From: Valencia hispanica
Lineage: Eukaryota > Chordata > Actinopteri > Cyprinodontiformes > Valenciidae
Reading direction: 5' to 3'
NCBI GenBank assembly: GCA_963556495.2
Contig: OY747721.1
Span: 35,030,849-35,094,848 of the forward strand
DNA: 64,000 nucleotides
A program made the translations under genes and the position numbers. Below, piece by piece: positions 1 to 12,025 of this stretch. The notes below the pieces were generated by a model. The model saw only the letters and a list, made by a program, of their open reading frames with translations, had not been told where the DNA came from and ran no database searches. Numbering within the stretch: the stretch's first letter is position 1; every line of letters starts with the position of its first letter.

Positions 1-149
1 CATTTGAGGTGGTTAATCAAAGATCAAGACAACAACATAGTCTGATATGATTGAAAAGTTTAAATAACTTTTTGTTTTTTTATGATAAATAAGTGCTGAA
101 TGTTTTTTTTCCGTGCGTACTTTGCGCGCTCTCATGCATTCCTTGTGCC

Positions 150-512
150 CCAGGTGTGCCCCAGTACAGCGTTAGTTCTAGTGACGCCCCTGGCGTCTGG
201 GATTACATGAAGAGACAGAAGGATGTGAGCAAGCCTACATCCACAGAAGATCTGTGGTTAGTTCTACAAGATGTTTAGAACAACCTACCAGCCAAGTTCC
301 TTCAAAAACTGTGTGTAAGTGTACCAAGAAGAAATGATGCTGTTTTGAAGGCAAAGGATGGTCACACCAAATATTGATATTATTTAAATTTCTCTTTTGT
401 TCATTCACTGCTTTTTGTTGACTGATGGAAAAGAAAAGATTAACATTTCAATTTTTGAAAGCATTCTTTGTTTACAGCATTTATTCACACCTGCCTTTTT
501 GCATAGTACTGT
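150..512 (+). mobile_element. Tc1-like transposon, 3' end of transposase plus right terminus
   Basis: Around 209-390 the plus strand encodes the C-terminal tail of a Tc1-type DD34E transposase, broken by an in-frame stop at 276. It ends in a degraded form of the AKGGHTKY tail common to fish Tc1 transposases. The non-coding right end follows and stops near 512 at a TACTGTA boundary. The 218-512 stretch recurs in inverted orientation at 28303-28595, which supports it as a dispersed element. The catalytic residues and the left end are missing, so it is a dead fragment. Confidence 0.75.
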
Positions 513-520
513 ATAGAACG

Positions 521-3080
521 ATAGTTAGCTATTTTTATTGAATAACCATTTGAGCTAAGGATATGGAAATAGAAGAATATGATTCTATTTGTTTACATGT
601 CAAAGTGAGAATATTAAAGGGATTTCCTAATTGTGGATTCATAATAAATGTGTTAATATAAGTTAATATATCAAATAGAAGTTAAGTTAAGTTTTTAAAT
701 GAATCATGGATTTCTTATAACTTTATTAAATTGGGTCATTTTTTTAAATAAAATTAATAAATAAATAAAATAAATAAATAAATAAAATTGCAGCTAACAT
801 TTTTTTAACTGAATAAGCATTAAATTTATGGGCATACTGAACCATTGATGCTATTACACATCTAGACCTGACATTATAGGAATAACTTGGTAATGTTTTA
901 TTTATCTTAAAAAAATGGAGTTCCAATTGATCAAAATTGTGTTTAACATTTTTTATTAAAAAAAACATTACATATAGATAAGAAATGGCCCATGTTTTGT
1001 TTTTTTCTTTAAAAATGGGTTTTGGAGAATGTTTTTGACATTTTTGCAAGTAATTTGGATTTTATATGAATTTTTATATTTTGGATATGTACTTCCATTA
1101 TTGTTTGAAACGGCAAATAACTATTTTCCATTTTAAAAATTATAGAATGTAGGGATATGGACATCTGTTTATATGATTCCAGATATAGACAAAGTCACTC
1201 GAGGAAATTTTGGGATTTATGTAATAAACTATAGCTTTTATGTTAATTATTGAGTTTGAGTCCGCATTGAAAAAAAATTTCTAACTTACAGTGTACAGTT
1301 GTTATTTTATCTTAAAAGTCTCAGATCTAAAAAGACTTGAATGGGTTTGCATTACTCCAGATCTAGACATGGGTGTCTGAAAATATTTTGGGACTTTCAT
1401 GAAGAAGTATCATTTTTTAATGATTTTTATAACTAAAAATTAAACTTACACTACCATCCATAGGTTAAATGCGTTGTAATGACATGATCTTTGAGAAGTA
1501 AGCACTGTCCTGCAAATGATCAACTCTCTGTCTACACGCAAAGAAACCCTGCGATGCCAGGGGCAGACATGCTGGGCCGGGCTTGGTAACCATTGATAAC
1601 TGCTTGCAATTCTAGTTTTTGTTTGTATTTAGTTATTTTATATTTTATATTATTTTGCATTAGTAAAACAAAATTTCTTTTTGGTGTTTAAAGGCAATTT
1701 TTAATTTTAATTCCCCCCCCCCCCCCCAAAAAAAAAAAAGTAAATTAGACTAAACAACAGTATATGAACTTTTCTTAAGGAAAACAAATATTTAATGGGG
1801 TGTCTTAAGTTTTTGCACAGCTTTCTGTGACTGTACATTTTTAAACGGTGAACAGTGAACATAAATTACGGAGAATGGTCTGTGAACTGATAGCTTTAAT
1901 CAGTTCTTGTTATGAAATGGGTTGCATAACAATGGCCCTATTTACAATTCTTCAAATATCTGTAATGCTGCAGCTGGCAGGCTCCAAAATCGTAACTACA
2001 AACATTCAAGGCTGATAAAGTCATTTTGTATGGAAACCTTAACAATAGAAAGATGAAATGTGGACCCCTAGGGAGCCTGCCTCATTTAACACTTATGTCT
2101 ATGTCTAGAATTGGACAGATTGTACATTTGTGAGTCCACATTTGTATGTGGGGAACGGTGGGTAGCAGCATCTTACTTGGGAACCAAAATTGGGTCCTGA
2201 GTCAAAACTAGGTTTCAGGTTAATAGGAGAAAACTGGGTTATGGGGACTGTGATGTGACTCTTATGGCGCTCTTCCTTTGTTAAAGGTGACCAGGAAGTG
2301 AAATGTGATGTGCCACGTCAGACACAAAGAGCCACTGCTGGGCAGGCTGTTGAATAACACGGTTTGGACAGGTGCACTGCTGGGATTCGGATTAGGAAAA
2401 AGACAGAAAAAGGGGTCTGGGGGACGAAGGAGGTGGGCAGCAGGTTACCGGTTGTAAATGGATATACCACCATAACAGCAGATGACTCAGTTCTTATGCA
2501 AAAAAGAAAGAAAAAAAAGAATCAGGTGTATTTATGTAACCACAACAATTCCACCAGATTACAGCAAATTAGGAAAAAAGCTATACATATTCATAGCTGT
2601 TTTTGAACCATTCAGAAGGAGAAAAAAAGCCTCACTGTAGAAGTAAATGGTGGAATGAGGAGAAAAAGGAAGAGGAATTTGAAGGTCAAGGGAGGAAGCT
2701 TTGTTTTGTGAGGCTGAGGCCGATACGCGTGGGCTGTCACCCACATGTTTTAGCATTTTCTATATGATATAGCCATTTAAAATAAAGGCTTTTTATATTT
2801 AAAGAGGATTGCCTTGGATTTTTCCTTTTTTGATGACCCTGTTTTCCCACCAAACAGCACCTTCGCCACACTTTTTGGATGAACCTACTGAGCACTCTGG
2901 ACTTTCTTTTGTAATTTGTTTTGTGAGTCAGTCCCCTTTAAAAGACACTAAATTCATGCAGAGCCTCGGAAAAAAAGAAAGTTCTAACCTTGTGCTTGCG
3001 CAGTCTTTTCAACAATTCTCATTAAGCCTCTGTACTCAATGTCTTTGAGTGACCGTGGGGAACACAGTTTACAGTGACAA
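521..3080. other. AT-rich spacer, no gene recognised
   Basis: About 2.5 kb of AT-rich sequence with short A and T runs. The open frames are under about 100 codons, have no recognisable motif and are rich in residues expected from AT-rich non-coding DNA. Apart from the homopolymer junction at 1713-1739 I see nothing assignable. Confidence 0.6.
1713..1739 (+). repeat. Poly-C / poly-A junction
   Basis: Fifteen C are followed directly by twelve A. Similar C-to-A junctions occur at 15822-15844 (plus) and 26824-26846 (minus). Confidence 0.95.
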
Positions 3081-3085
3081 ATGAT

Positions 3086-3215
3086 AAATGGTAAATAGCC
3101 TGGACTTGTATAGCGCAGTATCTAGCCTCGAGGACCATAAAGTGCTTTACACCACATTCTGTCATTCAGTCATTCACCCATTTACGGACACATTTACAGA
3201 CTTAGCTAGAACCCG
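3086..3215 (-). mobile_element. tRNA-derived SINE-like repeat, fragment
   Basis: Read on the plus strand it begins AAATGGTAAATAGCC, passes a TATAGCGC-like block and a 'cattcacccattta' block, and then degrades. This is the reverse of the layout seen in the fuller copy at 56108-56362, and it resembles the copy at 36905-37130. Only the tail half is present; the pol III head is missing. Family name uncertain. Confidence 0.5.
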
Positions 3216-3224
3216 TCGAAGAAA

Positions 3225-3810
3225 AAAAAAAGAAGGCTTAAAATTTTATAAAAAGCAACACATCATGGCCCAGTCTAAAGTTGAGAAAGAAAGTTACCAA
3301 CATCTATAAGTTTGGAAAAGATTAAAAAGACATTTCTAAAGGCTTGGGAGCTCAAAAAACCAACATTAGACCAGTTATCCACTAATAAAGAAAACATGAA
3401 ACATTGGTCAACTTTCCTAGGATTACCAAAATTACTCCAAGAGGGCACTAAGGATGTTCATAACTCGATCATAAGCCAAGACTACTGGTGTGCAAAAAGA
3501 GCATTTGCCAAAATAACACTGATCTTTTTGGAACAACATTCAATGGACTGATTACATTTGCATCCGGTTACAATCATCATAAAACTAGCACAGCATTTTT
3601 GCAAATACTTGATGGCAGTTATTAGGGTTTGGAGGGGCAATTACTTTTTCCACATAGGGCCAGGTTGGTGTGGATAGTTCTTTTACCTTTATAAATGAGA
3701 TCAGTTAAAACCTGAAGATTTTTTTTAATAATCTAAACCATTCAAGATTGACAAAAAAGGAAAAACATACAGAAATATGTAATGGTAAAACAAGATTTCA
3801 CATCACTGTA
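3225..3810 (+). mobile_element. Tc1-like transposon, internally deleted
   Basis: The start of a Tc1 transposase (MAQSK-like opening and a helix-turn-helix region around 3265-3420) is followed within about 150 bp by remnants of the catalytic region, and then by a right end of the 'ggggcaattactttttccacatagggcca' type. It closes at CATCACTGTA (3801-3810). Normal Tc1 elements are about 1.5 kb and this one is about 0.6 kb, so the core was lost by internal deletion. The left inverted repeat was replaced or eroded next to the SINE fragment at 3086. Confidence 0.7.
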
Positions 3811-3889
3811 AGTGTTCTACAGCAGACTATTTCCCCTACATTTCTTCTCCCTGGACGATAAAAATACCTAAAAACCCCGGTTTTCTAGT

Positions 3890-4060
3890 TCCCTCTGCCA
3901 AGGAGGTTATGTTTTTCCCAGGGTTTGTTTGTCTGTTTGTAGTTAGCTAGATAACTAACTATACCTATAACTCAAAGGGTTACAGGTGGATTTTGATTCA
4001 AATTTTTGATGAAACACCAGATCCTCTGACATATGTATTAAATCCTTACATTCTTCCCGA
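3890..4060 (+). repeat. Dispersed MITE-like repeat (AAGGAGGTTATGTTTTTCCC type)
   Basis: The opening AAGGAGGTTATGTTTTTCCC followed by repeated TTTGTTTGTCTG and a 'caggtggattttgattcaaat' stretch matches a short repeat pattern I recognise from many animal genomes. No coding capacity and no clear target duplication. Superfamily not assigned. Confidence 0.4.
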
Positions 4061-4427
4061 TAATAATGGCCAAGAAAGCAAAAAAGGAATTTCAGTGACA
4101 CCGAGATCAAGGTGAAACATAAGTGGGGCAAAAAAAAGTCATGATAAACAGACTTTTTGAAAATTGTCAGTCAACGCAAATTCCTTTCAATATTTTTGCC
4201 TACAGTTATCAGTTCTTCTGCTTCATGTCTCCCCCCTTCCAGCACGCAGCAGTTATATTCCTGCTGCAGAGATTGAAAAACAATGTGGCAAAGAATCGTT
4301 TCATTTGCTGTTATCGCCTTCTGTGGAAATACTTAACTTCTTTGAACAAACAAAAAGTGACAGAGGCAGTTAATGCGGTCGGGACAGCGGAGAGGTTCCT
4401 GTTAGAAATAAAGGAAAAAATGGTTTG

Positions 4428-4625
4428 ATATCAAAATACATCAATAAAACGTCCCTCAGCACACAGCTGGGCCAGATCTTCTACAGGGAGAGCACAGATC
4501 ACCACATTTGACACGCGTGTGGCCATGCATTGTCGGAGACACTGCTTTAGCAGGCATCTGTACGCATGGAGACAGCGACAACCTGCTTCACCAATAAGCA
4601 GGACCATCCAGTTTCCACAGTTCAT
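4428..4625 (-). pseudogene. Possible HARBI1-like nuclease remnant
   Basis: A 64-codon minus-strand frame begins MNCGNWMVLLIGEAGCRCL, which resembles the 'GNWLLLGDSGYP' block around the second catalytic Asp of Harbinger nucleases, but here the Asp is Glu. The remaining codons do not give a clear continuation. Position inside an element with a Harbinger-like terminus is the main support. A chance match is possible. Confidence 0.3.
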
Positions 4626-4812
4626 TTAGTAAACCGTTTATTTAGGAGTGTAATATTTTGTCAAAGTAAAACTGTTTCAGTGTTGTAGTTCCCCGGTTCT
4701 ACCTCTAGATGCTGTGCGTAGGCATATTCAGAACTGTTCTTATATTAAGGAAAGTTTCTACGCACAAGTACAAGATAGTAAATACCACGCTATGCGTGAA
4801 ATTGTTTCTACG

Positions 4813-5515
4813 TGTCAGGTTCCATGGAATTTTGCTTTTTTTTCCTTCCACTTGATTTTCCTCCCCTCTGTGCCCCAAGCTACTTTCTTGTTTTGTTCCT
4901 CCTGTTTGTGTTTAAACTGAATTCTTTTCCTTATCTAGTTGTTTTCTTGTTAGATTATTCCTTGTCTTTATTAGTTTATTCTGGCTCTTCCTTGTTTCTT
5001 CTTCTTGCTCTTAGATATTTTCACCTTTTGTTTGTGTCCTCATTTGTTCCTTAGTTTATTCCCTCTAGATAGTTTACTAATTTTTTTTTCTTCTGTTTTC
5101 CAGTGTTTCCTTTAGATTCCCTTCCAGACATATCTTTAGTTTTTAGTTTCTTAAGAGTTTTCTGTCTCCATAACCATTCTACCTCTCTTCCCAGCTGTTG
5201 ATTGTTTCCACCTGCTCTCTCCCTCTCACCTGCATCTGATTCCCCTAATTGGTCATTGGTCTCCTCTCACTTCCTCATTTCCTCATTTCCTCCCCAGTAT
5301 ATATTCTGCTTGCATTCACTCACTACTTGCTGGTCTGTCGTCGTTCTTTCCCTGTCTGTTCCTGATTCCTGCCCAGTTCCTGTTTTTCCTTCCTCGTCTC
5401 AGTATTTTTGGTTCTCCCAGTGCTGTAAGTTTATTCTCCTTGTTTTTTGTTACAATAAGATCATTTAAGTTTTATTTTGCTGCCTTTGGGTCCTATTTAT
5501 CCGACAAACATGACA
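4813..5515 (+). mobile_element. Solo LTR of an LTR retrotransposon (Ty3/Gypsy type likely)
   Basis: The block is pyrimidine-rich on the plus strand, begins TGTCAGG and ends CATGACA, so it has the TG...CA ends of an LTR and a short TGTCA/TGACA inverted repeat. It is flanked by an exact 5-bp duplication CTACG at 4808-4812 and 5516-5520. It is 703 bp, has a TATA-like GTATATA near 5297 and no gag or pol sequence on either side, which is what recombination between two LTRs leaves. A 5-bp duplication suits Gypsy or retrovirus-like integrases; low GC and composition favour Gypsy, but that is inference. Confidence 0.8.
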
Positions 5516-5573
5516 CTACGCACGAAATACGCACAGATCTGTGCATAAGTACGGTTGATAAATGAGGGCCCTC

Positions 5574-6058
5574 AAATTTTTTAAAGGATTCTTTATCATT
5601 GGGAGATAGGGCTGTTTTCAGCATATGTGCATGTAGCTCCACAATAAATACCCAGGGTGCTTAGAAAAAAAAATACAGGATAACTTCCCTACAGGTTCTA
5701 CAAGATCAAGATGGATCCGGATTCTGCCACAATTCCAGTTACTGTGATCCAGAACAAGAAAAAAAAAACCTTTGGAATTTTGATGACCTCAAGGAAACAA
5801 ATTAAGGTATAGAAATGCACCAAACACCAAAATACAGCCAAGACATTGTGGAACCTGAAGTGTGCTAACAGATTATCGTGAATAACTACTTAACTAATGA
5901 TTATATCAGTGTGAATCCAGCTGATAAGGTTATGTTTTCACAGTCAAGGAATTGAAAAAAGTTAGAAGTCGATCACATCATTTTGGCGCGGAGGGGTGGG
6001 GGGTAATTTTCCAGATAATAATGGCCCAGTTGGCTTTCAATAATATAAATTATATATA
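5574..6058. other. Spacer, nothing recognised
   Basis: About 480 bp between the Harbinger-like terminus and the hAT element. No motif or convincing open frame. Confidence 0.55.
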
Positions 6059-6066
6059 ACTGTACC

Positions 6067-7885
6067 CAGGGGTGGACTGGCCATCTGGCATACCGGGCAT
6101 CATCCCGGTGGGCCGTTGACCCAATGTGGGCCGGTCCGCTGTTTTTTTGCTGTTGTTTTTCTCCTCTCTCTAAATTCCTTCCAATTGGGCCGGCCAACTG
6201 GCTACAAAGGGGTAGCAGTGTGTTGCCAGCATCGACACATATTATTGGTCTATGTTTGTCATTGTCAATCAATCATGGGCTGACAGCCTATGAGAGCCAT
6301 GACAGTGCTGTCAATCACAACACAAACCAGGGTGGGCGGGACCTCATGACATGGGCCAAAGTGGGACAGGATGCTGCTGAGCTGAAAATGGAGAAGGGTA
6401 AGAAACGCCCCGGTGGTGCTGAAAAAGTACGGCTCAAAAAGCTGAAATCTCTGGAGGTGGAAGCTGCTAAATGTTTAAGGTTGACAGACCTATGTGGTGC
6501 CGGGGTCGCCACCACAACAGCAGGTGCTGCTGCGCGAGGAGCAAGTGGAGACATCCATGGTAAGTAACGTTAGCGTGGGGTTGGCTCGGCTACATTTTGA
6601 GACATGCCCAAAATAAAGTATAAAACGGATTTACATTGACTGTGATGTGACCTGAATAACTGAATACTAGTGACAACATATCAGCCCAGAGTTGAAGGGC
6701 TGACTGTTGGTAGTTGCGGTTGATTTAGTTAAATATGCCAAATTGTGACAGCTACTAACGGCAGCGTTGCCGTTAGTACCTCTGGTTGCCATAGCAACAG
6801 TAAACATTAAGGGGAGGCACTACCGATGAATAGGGAAAAAAAGATAGCTTCAAGATACCTTGATGAAACTTGACAAACTTAATTCCTAGTATTAAAACAA
6901 ACATCTTTTGTATTAGAAGTTTTGATATAAATGTTGTTTAGATATGCAAATGAGGTGTAATCTGGTTAAAAAGTGCTAATTTGCATATATTTGTAAACCT
7001 ATCACCTCAAAATTGGTGAGAGACAGAATTTTTCTTTAATTTTCTAATCATATATATATATATATGTTTATGATTAGAAAAAACTTCAAAAACTTTTTAC
7101 AGCGGGAAATAAGTTTATTTCATTTTAATTACTTCATAAATCAAAAAACAGTGTAAGTAGCACTAAAAAACTAATTTTCGCCCTGTTGTTTTTACGCAAA
7201 ATAGCACATATATATATTGATGTATTGACAAATCGCTCTGTAATTTTCTTTCAGCTCATAGCACAGAACATTGGTGGAAAGTTTGGTGAATATAGGTATA
7301 ACTGATTTCAAGATTATTTATTTTGAATTTTGGAAAAAATTCATTTTGAGAAAAACGCAATTAAAGATTGGCATTAGATAATTCAATGCAATGTGAAGTA
7401 CAAATGAGCCTCAAATCCCTCGTTTCGTGTTTGTGATTGGTCATTATTTAAACAGACATACCATTTTTGGACATTTTTTCTTTTTACTTTTTCTTTTTGG
7501 GGGGCTTGTTCTCTCACTGCCTCCACTTCACTTTTTGGCTACTGACGTCTCTGATTCGAGTATATCATGTGTCTTATAATGCTTTATAATTTTCATACTT
7601 GATTTGTGCCACCCCTGGTCATGACCTGACCTCTGTTGTTCCGTTGACACTATAATGAATAAATACTGAGTGATTGATTGCCACAGCTGTTAGATTTAGT
7701 CCTTGAGTTCACAGTTTTGTGCTTTATTTGTTAACTGCTATCGAGGAATATGACTCATTTGTACTGTATGCATGAGAGGAGATGCTGCGAGATTTGTGGA
7801 CTTTTATGTAGTGTTGGCTGATAATGTAGTAGGCTGGTCTGGACAGAAAATGCCAGGGCTGAATTTTTGTCCCAGTCCAGCCCTG
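6067..7885 (+). mobile_element. Non-autonomous hAT transposon with exact 8-bp target duplication
   Basis: Terminal inverted repeats are CAGGGGTGGACTGG on the left (from 6067) and CCAGTCCAGCCCTG on the right (to 7885). The direct repeat ACTGTACC lies at 6059-6066 and again at 7886-7893, an exact 8-bp duplication as made by hAT transposases. The element is 1819 bp. It keeps a first transposase exon at 6388-6559 with a splice donor, but I see no dimerisation or catalytic core, so it needs a transposase in trans. The middle is AT-rich with a short TA run near 7048-7066, and an AATAAA lies near 7658. Confidence 0.92.
6388..6559 (+). pseudogene. First exon of a hAT transposase (TTF/ZMYM1-like type)
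   Basis: ATG at 6388 opens a Lys-rich N-terminus, MEKGKKRPGGAEKVRLKKLK, followed by LEVEAAKCLRLTDL and a Gly/Ala-rich stretch. Predicted fish ZMYM1-like/TTF-finger hAT proteins begin in the same style. The frame runs into CATG|GTAAGT, so the exon likely ends at 6559 with a strong donor. The zinc-finger and RNase-H-like exons that should follow are absent from the rest of the element. The frame is open, but alone it cannot encode a working transposase. Confidence 0.6.
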
Positions 7886-7893
7886 ACTGTACC

Positions 7894-9830
7894 AAAGAAT
7901 CAGGTTGTAGTGATTGGCCTTAGAAATGTGCAATATAATACAGAAATGCATGGATCGTGGCCTATATTCTCTATCCATATAAGACAAGCTCTATACTACA
8001 GCCACTATGTAGACAGACAGTAAAAGACAATCACAAACCAAGTCTTTTTTTTTTTTTATGTTGAAACTGAAATGAAAAATATATTCTTCAAACATCAACT
8101 TATTTTACTCCATCCTGTTACTGTCACTCAATTCTAACAGCCCAGACTATTGACTTAAATCAAAAAGTCAGAAAAAAGGCATAACCAGATTCGATTACAG
8201 GTCAGGACAAATCCAATTAGTGGAAGAAACACATGGGCAGGAGGACCATCTGGTTTGAGGGAGACACGTTTTTTTTTAAAATTTAATTAGCATTTTTCAA
8301 CTATTGTCCGAAGTGATGTAACTGAAAACAGAGCCTTGGTCCGGTCTATTCTCTAAGCCTTTACCTCCGCATCTCACCTTCGCTGTGGTGTCCATAGTCC
8401 TAAAGCAGCTGTGGCTATAAATTGCACCATAATTACCTCAAACTGTGATAACAAAGACAGTTGAGTCTTCATGAATCCCCATGGCAACACTGAATTTACA
8501 CTAAAACCAGCAGCAGTTTAGCCTAGAAATCTAGACAAACCATAGCAGTGTCAAAAATATTGCTCTGCAGGTCGATCCAGTCACGCTCCGTTGTAGTCTC
8601 AGCGGGTCTACTAATGCCTTGGCTAAGTGTAGGCCGGGCCAATCACAGCGCTCTATGTTTATGAAGAGACGCATGTCAGGATAGAATAGAACCACTATTT
8701 TAATCAATTCTAAACAGAATGCATTTCAAAAGCACAGAGTCTTATAGACCACGAGAACTGCTAACACAATAACCCACATTCAATTATCCACATCCACACA
8801 CAGACATAATTATCAGCAGGTAGCAGGATGCCGGAGATCAGCGTCTCTTTTGACATTTAGGTTTTGGGGAATTAAACCACTGATGTTAAATTGTGGCCTG
8901 AATCTTCTGTGTAACGCTCCCGTCACACTAATGCTCATCTGCCTTAGCATAGGAAGACACGATGCCATGAGAAAGTAACGCTCCTCCATCACTTTATAAC
9001 ACACCAGCTTACACACTTGGATCACCAAATAATAAATCAGATTTTTGAGGACATGCCATCAAGTGACATAAATGCACAACGTATGCGCACCACTGCAGCC
9101 GACCTCACAGCACTGCAACTCATTGCTGTAACACATGCTTTAAATATTTAAGCTGTATAAATAGATCAGAAATGGGCAATTCATTTATTTTATTTTTATT
9201 TTTTATCCATTTGTATTGTTGTAAGCTTTTTTTAGCACAACATCTACAAACAGAACCAGTTGATGTACGGGTGTTCTATATTTATATTCAAGCCTACTAA
9301 ATGTGATATATTACAGATTTGATTAGGGCCGTAAATAAAAGCATTTAAATGAGTTCATCTCCCTGAAGCCTTATAATCACACAAATGAATAGCAACAGGG
9401 ACGAATAAACAGCAGAAAAAATGTTGCCTATTGGCTAAGCAGAGTACAATTTATTTAGTCTCTTTAACAGTGTTTATGTGATCTAGATCTAAGAGGTCAC
9501 TTGGAGAATTTTGTGATTGTACTATACTTAGTTTAATTCCAGATCAGTGAATCAACCTGATTGCATGTTTTTGGTAACAGGTCAAATTATGTAGCGCATA
9601 CTGTATGGTAATGTTGTGATTTAATCAAAAGAACCTAGTCCTTTTTGTTACAAAAACGTTCTCCGTAAAACTATCGAGGTACTCTTTATAGGTGCCTCTA
9701 AGGTGCACATTTCTGTCATACAGTTCAAAGCAGATATTTACATAAGCTGCAAACTATTAGGTCAGATAGGATTATCGAAATGATCGGTTTTTGTTAAATG
9801 CCAAAATAAAGTATAAAGACAGAGGTCCAA
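7894..9830. other. Spacer, nothing recognised
   Basis: About 1.9 kb. A GC-richer stretch near 8570-8660 (around 'ggccgggccaatcacagcgctc') could be old repeat, but I cannot assign it. The open frames are short and lack domains. Confidence 0.55.
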
Positions 9831-9834
9831 AACT

Positions 9835-10400
9835 TTGTGGTTTATTTCACAAGATTCTCACAGTAGTTGAGGTTGCTGGTATTTTGGGCCCATTTCTCCT
9901 GATTAAAGTAACTGAGTCAGGTTTGTAGACCGCCTTCCTCGCACGCACCTTTTCAGCTCTGCCAACAACTTTTCAATGGGACTGATATCAGAGCTTCCCA
10001 TTGGGCAAAACATTGATTTATTGTCCTTCAGCCACTTTGTAACTTGCTTGTTGATGTGTTTGGGTTCATTGTTCCATTGAAAGACCCATTAGTGTCCAAG
10101 CTTTAATGCCCTAGAAATGGTCTTAAGATCCTGCTTTAATATTTTCAAACAATGTTTTTTCCTCATGGCGCAATCTTGCTTGCAAGCTTACCCCATGATC
10201 TACCACATAAAAATATGTCCATTAAGATCAAACACATTCATTTCAGTTTCATCAGAACACAGAACGACCATCAGAGCACAGAATTCAAGGTCTTGTGTAA
10301 CACGTGTAACCTGTCTTTCTATGCTGCTTTTCAAGAAAATGGCTTCTACCTTGTTGAGTGGGCTTTTAGCCCTTTTTTAACACAAAAACCTACACAATTA
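9835..10400 (-). mobile_element. Tc1-like transposon relic (Sleeping Beauty-related), catalytic region
   Basis: Read on the minus strand it carries the middle of a salmonid-type Tc1 transposase: the 'caatgaacccaaacacatcaacaagcaagttac' part, the 'caaagtggctgaaggacaat' part and a rewritten Gly-rich region. Stops and frameshifts occur throughout. No inverted repeats are visible, so this is an internal piece of an old copy. Confidence 0.7.
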
Positions 10401-10558
10401 TGGCTTGCATGCGATCTTAAACGAATTTCAACAAACTAAAAAATCTCTTTTAGGTAAGTAGTGCTGTTATGTTACTCTACAGATGATGGATTTATACAAA
10501 CATACAGTACGTGAACACTGGCCAAGGCAAGAGACATTTAGTTCCTTAGAAGTTAGGG

Positions 10559-11335
10559 GCAAGGCAAGGCAATGTTATTTGTATGGCACACTTTCAACAA
10601 CAAGGTGATTCAAGGTGCTTTACTTGATTAAGTGGTAAAATAAAAATAGCAGTAAAACACAGACAAGGCATATAAAGTAAAAACAGCAACAAAGCAAGAA
10701 GCTTACACAGATACATCAAGGCATTACAAAGCATATAATGTAGAAACAGCATAAACAAAAACAAAACATGATACATAAAAGCATTACTCAAAGGCAGCTC
10801 TGAACAGATACGTTTTTAGTTGTGATTTAAAAGAACTCAGTGTTTCAGCAGCTTTGCAGTTGTCTGGAAGTTTGTTCCAGATTAGAGAATAGAAACTGAA
10901 AGCTGCTTCTCCATGTTTGGTTCTAATTCTAGGGATGTTGAGTAGACTGGAATTAGAGGACCTGAGTGGTCTGGGGGGTTGGTATAGTAACAGTAAATCT
11001 TCAACATATTTTGGTGCTAAGCCATTAAATGATTTATAAACTAGTAAAAGCATATAGAAGTCTATTCTCTGAGCTACAGGGAGCCAGTGTAAGGACTTTA
11101 GAACTGGGATGATGTGTTCTACTTTCTTGGTTCTAGTGAGGAACACGAGCAGCAGCATTCTGGAACAGCTGCAGCTGTCTGATTGACTTTTTATGCAGAC
11201 CTGTGAAGACGCTGTTGCAGTAATCAATCCGACTAAAGATAAACGCATGGATGAGTTTTTCTAGGTCCTGTTGTGACATCAGTCCTTTAATCCTAGAAAT
11301 GTTCTTCAGGTGATCGAAGGCTGACCTTGTTAAGG
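10559..11335 (-). mobile_element. L2-clade LINE, 5'-truncated 3' end
   Basis: The minus strand encodes the end of an L2 reverse transcriptase ORF: around 11380-11140 the 'FSRIDYCNSVFTGLHKKS' block, then 'EHIIPVLKSLHWLPVAQRID' (11155-11065), 'FNGLAPKYVEDLLLLY' and 'RTKHGEAAFSFYSLIWNKLP', ending FRAAFE at 10787. A frameshift lies near 11150. The 3' UTR ends in 'tagcacactttcaac' and 'ttgccttgccttgcc' style sequence (minus), typical of fish L2. Sister copies: 45671-46172, 49215-50040 and 53063-53925. Confidence 0.85.
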
Positions 11336-11389
11336 TTAAATATCTCAACTCACATAGTATATCTGTTGCTTTTTTGGAGCGCTGCACGA

Positions 11390-12020
11390 TTATTTAAGAT
11401 TTAAATACGTAAGTTATCAGAAGCCAGTACTGTTGACCTGCTAAGAGTACACTCTGCAGTTTACTTGTTGACCACTGGAGATAAACTCCAGCCCCTTCGT
11501 GACCCTTAATATGGTTAATAGGGCTTTTCTATCAAAAAATTAAACAGTCCTAGTACGGTGCTGGTGTCAGAGAGACTGCTCAGTCAGTTCTTAGCCGCTT
11601 CTGTCAAAGAATCGGTTGCTTTCCCATCGACGTGGGGCCTAGTCGGATCTGAATCGTAACGTCGTCTAAAGCACTGCAACACAACTGTACATGGCCACAT
11701 AAGGGGGGACAAAAACAGGAAGACTGCTAACAGAGTGAGTGATTTTAACAACGGAAGAGTTCATCGTGCCCTTACAAGTGCTGCTGTTGTGCTTCCACAC
11801 TTTGCTGGATTTGCAAAGATATGTCCATAACAAGTTCTTGGTAACGTCTGTTGTCAATTGTTACGAATTAAAATAGCATTGTGTGTTTCACCTCGCTACG
11901 CTAAGCTTTTGTTATCCCGCCCCCAACACCTTGGTTGAAGAAGGGTTAGGGTGAGGGAGAAAGCAGTTCTTACAAAGAAGCAGCTCGGACCCCCAAAGAA
12001 AGGGGTGCTATGGCAGAACC
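11390..12020. other. Spacer, nothing recognised
   Basis: About 600 bp before the GGAA array. It starts with 'gcgctgcacgattatt', which resembles a hAT terminus, but no partner end is visible. Confidence 0.5.
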
Positions 12021-12025
12021 AGCAC

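Larger units (their letters stand above)
4425..5573 (-). mobile_element. Decayed PIF/Harbinger-like element split by a solo LTR
   Basis: The right end reads ...GGTTGATAAATGAGGGCCCT (to about 5572), a terminus style I associate with fish Harbinger elements. Inside it are repeated 'tacgcac' motifs (4740-4812 and 5516-5545). The run 'tttctacg' before the LTR continues as 'ctacgcacg' after it, so one element was interrupted. A possible HARBI1-like nuclease remnant lies at 4428-4625 minus. I could not find the left terminus. Confidence 0.45.

Noticed and set aside
744..1049. 101-codon minus-strand open frame
   Set aside because: AT-rich stretch with Asn/Lys/Phe/Ile-rich translation and no motif.
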